DNA from: Streptomyces sp. PCS3-D2
GTDB taxonomy: Bacteria > Actinomycetota > Actinomycetes > Streptomycetales > Streptomycetaceae
Direction: 5' to 3'
Length of the DNA: 64,000 nt
Assembly: GCF_000612545.2 (NCBI RefSeq)
Contig: NZ_CP097800.1
Coordinates: 6,230,501 to 6,294,500, forward strand
Shown here: positions 8,588 through 15,562 of the stretch, in pieces
How the letters are laid out: each line of letters starts with the position of its first letter
How positions within the stretch are numbered: the first letter of the stretch is position 1
Program-made: the position numbers and the translations under genes
The notes under the pieces: model-generated
Seen by the model: the letters and a program-made list of their open reading frames with translations, nothing else
Told to the model about the DNA's origin: nothing
Database searches by the model: none

Positions 8588-9031
8588 ATGCTTGCCGAGA
8601 CCATTTGCTCCGCGGTGTCCGCAGCGGGCCTGGGCATCGCCGCGGTGACCGCCTACCGCAGGCGGTTCCTGGCCGCCGCGCGGATCGCCGCGTACGCGTT
8701 GGTGCCGGTCGGCCTGGTGATGACGGGTGTCGTGGAATGGCTGACCGGCATCGTCTTCAACCCGACCGTCTGGATCGGCTTCGGGCTGCTGGGGCTGGCC
8801 TGGCTGATCCTCTTCACCACCCGCGCCGTCGAGCGGCGCGGCCTGGACGGCTCCGGGAAGCCCGCCCGGAAGAAGGCCAAGGCGGGCGCGTCCCCGGAGG
8901 CCGTCGCCCCGGCCGCCTCCAAGCCCTCCTTGAGCGCCGGCGGCCCCACCTCCCGCCGCGACCAGCCGGCCGCCGCCCCCGCGGACGACTTCTCCGACAT
9001 CGAGGCCATCCTGAAGAAGCACGGCATCTGA
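8588..9031 (+). CDS. Membrane protein with charged cytoplasmic tail, function unknown
   Basis: A 147-residue protein. Two or three hydrophobic segments lie within residues 1-75 (about 2-18, 28-48 and 55-75). They are followed by a Lys/Ala/Pro-rich tail that ends in an acidic-amphipathic DDFSDIEAILKKHGI. The tail end looks like a short docking helix. I chose ATG 8588 because the region upstream codes for divergent dsbA control sequence and has no protein-like composition. No characterised family is recognised. Confidence 0.72.
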   Translation: MLAETICSAVSAAGLGIAAVTAYRRRFLAAARIAAYALVPVGLVMTGVVEWLTGIVFNPTVWIGFGLLGLAWLILFTTRAVERRGLDGSGKPARKKAKAGASPEAVAPAASKPSLSAGGPTSRRDQPAAAPADDFSDIEAILKKHGI

Positions 9032-9173
9032 CCACCCCGTCCGCGGGGGGAAGCACGTCGGGCGGGTGAGCGGGGCGAGATCGCGACACGTCCACAAGAT
9101 CGAGCGAACTACCCCGTCCGCATTGGCGTGTTGAGGCGTGCCGTGCGGCCCGCTGGGTCATCATCGGCGCGAC

Positions 9174-9347
9174 ATGATCGAGACATCGCAAAGTGATTCC
9201 GCGGTGCCCGTCGGGGTGCCCGACCCTGTGGCGGACGAGCCCCGAGGCTGCCTGTTCGCACTCTCCCAGCCACCGCTGATGATCTTCCTAGCGGTGATCG
9301 GGATCCTGCTGCTGCTCGCCGCCGTGCACGATCTCTTCCTGCTCTGA
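9174..9347 (+). CDS. Tiny single-span membrane protein, function unknown
   Basis: A 57-residue protein: a polar N-terminus of about 33 residues with a single Cys26, then one very hydrophobic segment (about 35-57) that runs to the stop codon. The ATG at 9174 was chosen over an upstream GTG because the protein-like composition starts there. Its last 60 bp overlap the end of the convergent CGNR gene, so one of the two 3' ends is unusual. Existence is plausible but less certain than its neighbours. Confidence 0.55.
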   Translation: MIETSQSDSAVPVGVPDPVADEPRGCLFALSQPPLMIFLAVIGILLLLAAVHDLFLL

Positions 9348-9908
9348 CAGCACCGCGTCCGCCTCCTTGCGGCGGGCCCGGTAGGCGGCCACGTGCAGCC
9401 GGTTCCCGCAGGTCCGGCTGTCGCAGTAGCGCCGCGAGCGGTTCCGCGAGAGGTCCACGAAGGCGCGCCGGCAGTCGGGGGCCTCGCAGCGGCGCAGCCG
9501 CTCCTGCTCGCCGGAGACCACGATGAAGGCGAGTGCCATGCCGCCGTCGGCCGCCAGGTGGTCGCCCACCGATGCGCCCGGGGCGAAGTAGTGCACGTGC
9601 CAGTCGTAGCCGTCGTGGTCGGTCAGCTGCGGGGTGGTGCCCGCGGTCGCCACGAGCTCGTTGATCAGCACGGACGCGGCGCGCGCGGTCGGCGCCGCGA
9701 AGACCTGGGCGAACTTCGAGCGCACGGTCCGGACACCGGACAGGTCGCGGGCGCCGAGCTCGCCGACGTCACTGATCGCGTACTCCTGGACGAAGCCGCG
9801 CAGCGCACCGACGTCCGAGAGCCCGTCGGGCTGGTCCGGTTCGGCCGCGGTGTTCACCAGCGCGACGACGACGTCGAGCGCGCGACGGGTGTCGTGTGGG
9901 ATCTGCAC
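9288..9908 (-). CDS. CGNR zinc-finger protein, likely DNA-binding regulator
   Basis: A 206-residue protein. The N-terminal domain (about 1-150) is the ABATE-like region found before CGNR fingers. The C-terminal finger (about 150-190) has C-x4-C and C-x4-C pairs and the signature CGNR inside a basic RSRRYCDSRTCGNR stretch that ends RARR. Such proteins are treated as transcriptional regulators. The GTG at 9908 begins the conserved domain. Its 3' end overlaps the convergent 57-residue gene by 60 bp. Confidence 0.85.
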   Translation of the reverse strand: MQIPHDTRRALDVVVALVNTAAEPDQPDGLSDVGALRGFVQEYAISDVGELGARDLSGVRTVRSKFAQVFAAPTARAASVLINELVATAGTTPQLTDHDGYDWHVHYFAPGASVGDHLAADGGMALAFIVVSGEQERLRRCEAPDCRRAFVDLSRNRSRRYCDSRTCGNRLHVAAYRARRKEADAVLSEQEEIVHGGEQQQDPDHR

Positions 9909-10105
9909 GGGTGTCTCCCTGGGGGCCGGCCTGCGGCGACGGACGCGCCGCCGATGCCGCCCGACAATAGCCGGTCCCCGCACAGCGCACAGGCGCCGTC
10001 CTCGCGGGTGGCTTCCGCGGGAACAGCGCCGGCGCACGCGTATGTGGTTGTCCGCTCCGCACCGTCGCCCCGAGTCGGACGGTGCCGAGCGGCCGTGAGA
10101 CTGGC

Positions 10106-10519
10106 TCAGCTTTCGGCCAGGATGTGGGAGAGCTCCTTGTCGAGGTCGAAGTGCCGGTGCTCGGTCCCGGGCGGAACCGCGGCGTCCGTCCGCTTGAGGA
10201 ACGACTCCAGGGCTCGTGCGGGTGCTTCGAGAAGTGCTTCTCCCTCCGGTGAGCTCAGGGCGATGCAGACGACGCCCTGACCGTGACTGCGGGAGGGCCA
10301 GACGCGGACGTCGCCGGTACCGGTGGGTCGGTGGAGACCCTCTGCGAGGAGGTCGCGGGCGAATACCCATTCGACCGTCTCCTCGGCGCCGGTGTGGAAG
10401 GTGGCGTGCACGGCGTAGGGGTCGGCCGTGTCATACCGCAGGCCCGCGGGAACAGGCAGTGAGGACTCGCTCGACACAACGAGGCGCAGGTGCAGCTCGC
10501 AGCTGACCGTGGTGTTCAT
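10106..10519 (-). CDS. ssgB: Sporulation and cell division protein SsgB
   Basis: A 137-residue SsgA-like protein that, from memory, is nearly identical to the SsgB of other Streptomyces. The N-terminus (NTTVSCELHLRLVV) and the C-terminus (DKELSHILAES) are diagnostic. SsgB is known to recruit FtsZ to future septum sites during sporulation together with SsgA. The ATG at 10519 gives the standard SsgB length. It is a single gene with 176 bp of upstream sequence shared with a divergent gene. Confidence 0.96.
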   Translation of the reverse strand: MNTTVSCELHLRLVVSSESSLPVPAGLRYDTADPYAVHATFHTGAEETVEWVFARDLLAEGLHRPTGTGDVRVWPSRSHGQGVVCIALSSPEGEALLEAPARALESFLKRTDAAVPPGTEHRHFDLDKELSHILAES

Positions 10520-10580
10520 AAGCGCCAGGGCCTTTCGCTCAGTGTGCGCTCGGGGATTCGCACGTCGGCGAAATCGACAT

Positions 10581-10604
10581 GCCACCTACGGTGTCGTTGT
10601 AAAC
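10581..10604 (-). promoter_or_regulatory. Possible stress-sigma promoter of ssgB
   Basis: On the minus strand GTTT (10604-10601) and GGTGGC (10586-10581) are spaced by 14 bp, a loose match to the GTTT-N14-16-GGGTAC pattern of SigB/SigH-type sigma factors. ssgB of S. coelicolor is reported to depend on SigH, which is why I looked. The -10 part fits poorly. Confidence 0.25.
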
Positions 10605-10640
10605 CCCTCTGACCGTTTTGCGGACCTCTGGGTCCCTCGG

Positions 10641-10661
10641 ACGGCGGATCCAAACCGCCGT
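10641..10661. repeat. Hairpin between ssgB and a divergent gene
   Basis: ACGGCGG (10641-10647) and CCGCCGT (10655-10661) pair around a 7-nt loop. It lies in the divergent promoter region, so it is more likely an operator or chance repeat than a terminator. Confidence 0.35.
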
Positions 10662-10683
10662 TCCCGTGTGCTTCGCGCTCGGG

Positions 10684-10689
10684 TAGATT
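10684..10689 (+). promoter_or_regulatory. -10 box for a leaderless transcript
   Basis: TAGATT ends 6 bp before the ATG at 10696. With a start site about 7 nt beyond the box, the mRNA would begin at the start codon. Confidence 0.5.
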
Positions 10690-10695
10690 CGACCC

Positions 10696-11166
10696 ATGAA
10701 TACGGGGAGTGACCGCGGAACGAATGAGTCCGCCGCCGGCGACACCGCAACGGGAACCAACGCGCCCGCCGCCGCGCAGACCGCGGAGGGAACGCCGCAC
10801 GTGTCGAAGGCGCCCGCCTTCATCAAGGCCAGCAAGAGCCTGCACCTCAGCTGGCAGGTCGGCGTCTTCGTCGTCGGCCTCGCGGTGATCGTCGCCGGCA
10901 TCGCCATGCTCGTCCTGCCGGGCCCCGGCTGGGTCGCGATCTTCGCCGGGCTGGCGATCTGGGCCACCGAGTTCGCCTGGGCCCATCTCGTGCTGCGCTG
11001 GACCAAGCGCAAGGTCACCGAGGCGGCGCAGAAGGCGCTCGACCCGAAGGTGCGCCGCCGCAACCTCATCCTGACCACCTCGGGCCTGGTCATCGCGGGT
11101 GCCCTGATCGGCTTCTACCTGTGGAAGTACGGGCTCGTGCTGCCCTGGCACCTCAAGGACCAGTGA
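10696..11166 (+). CDS. PGPGW-motif membrane protein (TIGR02611 type)
   Basis: A 156-residue protein. An N-terminal polar region (1-45) rich in Thr/Ala/Gly precedes a hydrophobic hairpin with the signature LPGPGW near residue 76, and a further membrane segment lies at about 130-148. The pattern matches the actinobacterial TIGR02611 / PGPGW family of small integral membrane proteins, whose role is unknown. It appears to be translated from a leaderless mRNA and is followed by a tRNA gene. Confidence 0.8.
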   Translation: MNTGSDRGTNESAAGDTATGTNAPAAAQTAEGTPHVSKAPAFIKASKSLHLSWQVGVFVVGLAVIVAGIAMLVLPGPGWVAIFAGLAIWATEFAWAHLVLRWTKRKVTEAAQKALDPKVRRRNLILTTSGLVIAGALIGFYLWKYGLVLPWHLKDQ

Positions 11167-11212
11167 TGGTCAAAGAGCACCGCTGACATGGGGTAATGTT
11201 TGCGGTGCGTCC

Positions 11213-11284
11213 GGGCGATTAGCTCAGTGGGAGAGCACTTCGTTCACACCGAAGGGGTCACTGGTTCGAACCCAGTATCGCCCA
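11213..11284 (+). tRNA. tRNA-Val (anticodon CAC)
   Basis: A 72-nt cloverleaf with acceptor stem GGGCGAT/ATCGCCC, anticodon loop TTCACAC in a CTTCG/CGAAG stem and T arm GGTTCGAACC. The discriminator is A and the following bases are CCC, so CCA is not encoded. A TAATGT box at 11194-11199 may be its -10. The sequence differs at two positions from the second copy at 13855. Confidence 0.95.
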
Positions 11285-11291
11285 CCCGGAC

Positions 11292-11330
11292 CGGAGGCCC
11301 CGGAGACATTCACCGTCTCCGGGGCCTCCG
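11292..11330 (+). terminator. Terminator after tRNA-Val
   Basis: A 16-bp perfect stem (11292-11307 with 11315-11330) with a 7-nt loop begins 8 nt after the tRNA. No T run follows, which is usual for high-GC actinobacterial terminators. Confidence 0.75.
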
Positions 11331-11360
11331 TCGTTCCCGCCGGGCGCGGCCCCCGCCCGC

Positions 11361-13715
11361 CTACCGCAGCCGGCCGACCGCGGCCCGGAGCCTGCGCGCG
11401 TCCCGCAGCCGCTTCTCGTACGTCGCCCCCACCGCCAGCAGCAGCACGCCCGCCAGGGCCGGCGGCACCCAGCGCGGCAGCGCCCCCGCGACCTGCACCA
11501 CGTACGGGGCCAGCTCGTGCACCGCCACCGCAGCCAGCACCGCGCCGCCCAGCAGGAGCGGAGCCTGGAGCCTGCGGTGCGCGCCCGTCAGGGTCACCGC
11601 CAGCGCGGCGGCCCCCAGCACCAGCGGCCGCACCCAGCCCGTGTCACCCCAGGCCGCCGACAGGCTGGGCACCAGCGTCGCCGCCAGCCCCGGCCCGTAG
11701 GCCGTCCAGGACGAGGCCTCCGGGTCCCGGCGGCGCCGCAGCAGCCCCACAGCGAGCGCGGGGACCGTGACCGGCAGCGTGTACGCCTCCGGCGCCGTCA
11801 CCCCGGCCTGCACCAGCCGCACCCACGTCGCCGCCGCGAACAGCGCCCCCGCCGCCCAGCCCAGGATCCGCCGCTCCGGCCGCACCGCGGCCCCCGCGCA
11901 GACCACCCCGGCCAGCGCCAGGGCCAGGGCCAGGCTTCCGGGCCGCCCCGCCGACAGGGCCAGCGCCAGGGCACCCGACACGGCCGCCGCGATCTCGGCC
12001 GGCAGCCGGACCTCTCCCAGCCGCGGCCCGAGCGCCGCCACGAGCGCCGGGACCGCGAGCACCGGCAGTGCCCACCAGACCACCGCCAGATCCGTCACCG
12101 CGGCCCCGGCCACCGCCAGCCCCGTCGCGTAACCCACCGCGCACACCGCCGCCCCCGAGCGGAGCCACCGCGCGGCGGGCCCGTACGCCGCTGCCACCGC
12201 ACAGCCCGCGCCCAGCAGCCCCCAGACCGAGAAGGTCGCCGCGCGGCCGTCCAGCGCGCCCAGGGACACGCTCCCGGCCCCCGCCAGCGCGCACACGGCC
12301 GCCGCGATCCCGGCCCCCCGCGCCGGGGGGCGCAGGGCGAGGACCCCCGCAGCGCCCGTCACCGCGAGCTGCGCGGCGAACACCACCGCCACCGGCAGAC
12401 CCAGCAGCACCGGCGCCGTGAACAGAGCCGCCCAGGCCAGGACCACGGCCACCGCCGCGGGTTCCGGCCGCGGGGTCACTCGCGACAGCCACCAGGCCGC
12501 CCCTGCCGTCATCAGCAGCGCGACCGCGGCCGCCACCCCCGGGGCGAACGGGCCCGCCGTCGGGGTCGTCGCCGCCCACACCTGCTCCAGCACCCGCAGC
12601 CGGGCCACCGGCACCGGCAGCACGGCCGCGCCGGCCGCCAGCGCGCCCAGCGCGCCCACCACCACACCGGCCAGGACCCACCCGCGCCGTACCGCCTGCG
12701 GCAGCGCGGAGACCCGCATCGCCGCCAGCAGCGGCAGCCCCACCAGCAGGTGCGCCACCCCCGTCCAGCCCGCTGCGAGTTCCGGCCGGGCCAGGCCGCC
12801 CGCGGCCACCACCGCCGCCAAGGCGCCCGCCGCTGCGGCGGCCCCTGCGCGCGGCTCCCGCCAGGCCGCCGCCGTACCCGAAGCCGCGCCCGCCAGCAGC
12901 AGCGCCGCCGGGGCGAGGGCCTGTGCCGCCGAGCCGGCCGACCACGACTGGGCCGCGCCGGTCAGCAGGGCCGCGGCGCCCAGCACCGCCGCCGACACCG
13001 CCGCCGGGACTGCCGCCGTGCGCACCCGCAGGGCCAGCGCCGCGTCCAGCCCGGCGGTCGCCAGCAGCGCCCAGCCGAGCCCCAGCGGGCCCGCGTCCCC
13101 GGCGATCGCCGCCAGCGTCAGCGGCAGCTGCGCCGCGAGCACCGCCGCCGGCAGCGGCAGCCGCAGCGTGCGCAGCACCGACCCGTACCCGGTCCACACC
13201 GCCGCCAGCACCGCGGCCGCGCCGGCCGCGTACCCGGTGCCGTCGGTGTCCGGCAGGACGACGGCGTACAGCGCGTAGGCGTCCAGAACGGTCAGCAGCA
13301 GCCCCACGGCGGCCACCGACTCCGCCGTCGAGCGCAGCCCCCGGCGCAGCAACGCCACGGGCGCGGCCAGGGCCGCCGCCGTCACCGCGGCCAGTACTGC
13401 GGAGCGTCCGGCGATCCCCATCGAGCCCCAGCTGACCAGCGTGAACGCCAGCGCTGCCACGGCCAGCAGCACCGCGCCCAGGGTGAGCAGGACGTTCTGC
13501 ACGCTGGGGGTCGAGGCCTGCTTCGCGGGGCCGGCGGACCAAGCGGGCGGGCCGGACACGCCGGGTTCCCGGTGGGCCGCCGCCGCGCCCGGCTGCCGGA
13601 GCAGGCGCAGCAGCCAGTCCCGGCGGGCCAGCAAGTACACGCGTCGGGCGTCGAGTTGGGCCAGCTCGCGGTCGATGAGCGCCAGCTCTTCGGCCGGCGG
13701 CAGAGGGGAGTCCAT
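11361..13715 (-). CDS. Large polytopic membrane protein (SCO7613/DUF2157-like)
   Basis: A 784-residue protein made almost entirely of Ala/Leu/Val/Gly hydrophobic stretches. The N-terminal 50 residues form a charged helix with a DRELAQLDARRVYLLARRD pattern, a polar linker follows to about 72, and then some twenty or more membrane segments run to a basic C-terminus. The layout recalls the family annotated in Streptomyces as SCO7613 C-terminal-domain membrane proteins. Transport or regulation cannot be inferred. The gene lies alone between two tRNA-Val(CAC) genes that face the opposite direction. Confidence 0.8.
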   Translation of the reverse strand: MDSPLPPAEELALIDRELAQLDARRVYLLARRDWLLRLLRQPGAAAAHREPGVSGPPAWSAGPAKQASTPSVQNVLLTLGAVLLAVAALAFTLVSWGSMGIAGRSAVLAAVTAAALAAPVALLRRGLRSTAESVAAVGLLLTVLDAYALYAVVLPDTDGTGYAAGAAAVLAAVWTGYGSVLRTLRLPLPAAVLAAQLPLTLAAIAGDAGPLGLGWALLATAGLDAALALRVRTAAVPAAVSAAVLGAAALLTGAAQSWSAGSAAQALAPAALLLAGAASGTAAAWREPRAGAAAAAGALAAVVAAGGLARPELAAGWTGVAHLLVGLPLLAAMRVSALPQAVRRGWVLAGVVVGALGALAAGAAVLPVPVARLRVLEQVWAATTPTAGPFAPGVAAAVALLMTAGAAWWLSRVTPRPEPAAVAVVLAWAALFTAPVLLGLPVAVVFAAQLAVTGAAGVLALRPPARGAGIAAAVCALAGAGSVSLGALDGRAATFSVWGLLGAGCAVAAAYGPAARWLRSGAAVCAVGYATGLAVAGAAVTDLAVVWWALPVLAVPALVAALGPRLGEVRLPAEIAAAVSGALALALSAGRPGSLALALALAGVVCAGAAVRPERRILGWAAGALFAAATWVRLVQAGVTAPEAYTLPVTVPALAVGLLRRRRDPEASSWTAYGPGLAATLVPSLSAAWGDTGWVRPLVLGAAALAVTLTGAHRRLQAPLLLGGAVLAAVAVHELAPYVVQVAGALPRWVPPALAGVLLLAVGATYEKRLRDARRLRAAVGRLR

Positions 13716-13812
13716 AGGGGGAGTGTGGCGCCCGTCACCCGGTCAGGACATGGGCGGGGATACTCAAGTGCGCACTGAGTACTCCCGGGCGGACCCCGGT
13801 CGGGGAAGCGGT

Positions 13813-13841
13813 TTGAACCAGCCCCGAGGCTTCTGTATTGT
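13813..13841 (+). promoter_or_regulatory. Promoter of the second tRNA-Val(CAC)
   Basis: TTGAAC (13813-13818) and TATTGT (13836-13841) are separated by 17 bp. The predicted start is about 7 nt upstream of the mature tRNA 5' end at 13855. Confidence 0.6.
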
Positions 13842-13854
13842 TCAGTGCGTTCCC

Positions 13855-13926
13855 GGGCGATTAGCTCAGCGGGAGAGCACTTCGTTCACACCGAAGGGGT
13901 CACTGGTTCGATCCCAGTATCGCCCA
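13855..13926 (+). tRNA. tRNA-Val (anticodon CAC), second copy
   Basis: This 72-nt gene matches the copy at 11213 except for one T-to-C change in the D loop and one A-to-T change at the end of the T loop. Acceptor stem, anticodon loop TTCACAC and discriminator A are the same. The next bases are CCG, so CCA is not encoded. Confidence 0.95.
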
Positions 13927-13933
13927 CCGGGTC

Positions 13934-13962
13934 AGGCCGGTCCGTCCATGACGGACCGGCCT
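13934..13962 (+). terminator. Terminator after the second tRNA-Val(CAC)
   Basis: A 13-bp perfect stem (13934-13946 with 13950-13962) around a CAT loop starts 8 nt after the tRNA. It is likely to work for the convergent exonuclease gene too. Confidence 0.75.
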
Positions 13963-13988
13963 TCCGCATGTCCGGGACTCCCGTCCGG

Positions 13989-14714
13989 CTAGGCGGCTGC
14001 TGACAGGTCCGGCCGCAGCGGCCAGTGCGGGTCCACCGCCTCCGGGGTCCCCTGCCGCGCGAACCACGCCTGGAGCCCGCGCGCCTGCGCCGCGTGCCAC
14101 ACGGCCTGGAGCGTGTGCAGCTCTGCCGGCGTCAGCCGCTCCAGCCGCGAGGCGAACCGGCGGCCCACCGCCCGCACGAGCTCCAGCGACGCCATCGCGT
14201 CCGCCGCCGCGTCGTGCGCGCCCTCCAGCTCGATCCCGTAGTGCGCGCACAGGTCCGTCAGGGTCCGGCGGCCCTTGCGGTACCGGTCCAGGTGCTTGTC
14301 CAGCACCCGCGGGTCCAGCACCGTCAGCGGCCGGTTGTCCAGGTAGCGCGACAGCGAGGACGCCCGGTGCCGGCGCAACTCCCGGTCCAGCAGCGTCAGG
14401 TCGAACGGCGCGTTCATCACTACCACCGGCCGGCCCGCGACCTGCTGCTCCCCGAGCGAACGGGCTATCTCCTCCACCACCGGCGCCGGCCAGCGCCCGT
14501 GGAGCTGCAGGTGCTCGTCGGTGAGGCCGTGCACTTCCGTCGCGCCCGGGGGCACCGGAACGCCGGGATTGACCAGCCAGCGCGTCGTGCGGACCCGGCC
14601 GCCCGCGCACTCCTGCACGATGAGCGCGGCGGACACGATCCGGTCCTGCTCCACGTCCACCCCGGTGGTCTCCGTGTCGAATGCGGCCAGCGGGCCCTCG
14701 TACCAGCGTGTCAT
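13989..14714 (-). CDS. DEDD-family 3'-5' exonuclease (DNA polymerase III epsilon-like)
   Basis: A 241-residue exonuclease with all family motifs: DTETTG (Asp13, Glu15), the HGLTDEHL region, an NAPFDLTLLDREL motif near 97-109 and an HDAAADA motif near 173. The His five residues before the last Asp makes it DEDDh type. Such proteins resemble the proofreading subunit of DNA polymerase III or RNase T; this one is free-standing. The ATG at 14714 begins just ahead of the first strand; in-frame sequence upstream is not protein-like. Confidence 0.9.
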   Translation of the reverse strand: MTRWYEGPLAAFDTETTGVDVEQDRIVSAALIVQECAGGRVRTTRWLVNPGVPVPPGATEVHGLTDEHLQLHGRWPAPVVEEIARSLGEQQVAGRPVVVMNAPFDLTLLDRELRRHRASSLSRYLDNRPLTVLDPRVLDKHLDRYRKGRRTLTDLCAHYGIELEGAHDAAADAMASLELVRAVGRRFASRLERLTPAELHTLQAVWHAAQARGLQAWFARQGTPEAVDPHWPLRPDLSAAA

Positions 14715-14947
14715 GGCGAACTCCTCGTCCCCGGTCGGCAGTTGGGGTGCAGCCGGGCGCCGCCGCCTCGGAACGTGCCGCCCCTGCCCGAATCGGTGAT
14801 ACCCGGGCTGTTTGTTCCGTACGCCGTTTGCGGCGACCCGGGTGCGGAGACAACAACCCTGGGGGGCCGTGCACATGACCGGTCGTCACCCACCATCCAC
14901 CCATCCATCCACCGGCGGCACAGCCCGGAAGGCATGGGGAGCCGGCC

Positions 14948-15562
14948 ATGGCGCTCGCGCAGCCCGAACCGGGCGGGGTGCTGGCGGGGCAGATCGATCC
15001 GCGGACCGGTCCGGGTGCGGACGCACCGGGCGGGACGCGGGCGGTACCGCTGCGCGGCACACTCGCCACCACCGCCTGCATGGAGACCCTCCAGGTGGGA
15101 TACCTGCACGCCGTCGCCGCCGCGGCGGGCTGCTCGCTGTCCCAGCCCTTTCCCGACAACGGTGTCGACTGGCACGTGAGCCACGGCGCCCCCGAGCACG
15201 TCGTCGACGACGAGGTCACCGTCAAGGTGCAGTTGAAGGCGACCTACCAGGTACCGCCCAGGCCGCCCGGGCCCACGTTCGCCTTCACCCTCGACAACGA
15301 GCACCTGGTGAAGCTGGCCCGCACCCCGGTCGCCGTCCACAAGATCCTCGTCGTGATGCTCGTCCCGCGGGAGCGCGACCAGTGGCTCGCCGCCGGACAC
15401 GACCGGCTCGACCTGCGGCACTGCTGCTACTGGACCAATCTCGCCGGACACCCCGTGACCGGCCGGCGCCGGACCACCGTGCGGATCCCGACCACGCGGA
15501 TCTTCGACGACCGGGCGCTCTGCGAGATCATGACCCGGGTCGGGTCGGGAGGGACACCCTGA
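14948..15562 (+). CDS. DUF4365 protein, putative restriction-nuclease-like fold
   Basis: A 204-residue protein that matches the DUF4365 pattern. A helix with Glu46 (TACMETLQVGYL) is followed by a strand ending NGVDWHV with Asp74 and a strand VTVKVQLKAT with Gln95 and Lys97. This is the D...(E/Q)-x-K layout of PD-(D/E)XK nucleases, with Gln in the second acidic place. A YWTNL motif follows near 161. It starts at an ATG with GGGGAG 10 nt upstream. Its stop overlaps the next start (TGATG), so the two proteins are made together. Function in Streptomyces is not known; nuclease activity is an inference. Confidence 0.72.
   Translation: MALAQPEPGGVLAGQIDPRTGPGADAPGGTRAVPLRGTLATTACMETLQVGYLHAVAAAAGCSLSQPFPDNGVDWHVSHGAPEHVVDDEVTVKVQLKATYQVPPRPPGPTFAFTLDNEHLVKLARTPVAVHKILVVMLVPRERDQWLAAGHDRLDLRHCCYWTNLAGHPVTGRRRTTVRIPTTRIFDDRALCEIMTRVGSGGTP

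Noticed and set aside
11213-11284. tRNA-Val genes as attachment sites of an integrative element
   Set aside because: No integrase, excisionase or replication gene and no partial tRNA repeat was found next to any of the seven tRNA genes.
14889-14914. CATC/CCAT microsatellite-like run upstream of the DUF4365 gene as a phase-variation tract
   Set aside because: There are only about three irregular copies and they lie outside any obvious promoter element, so slippage control is unlikely.
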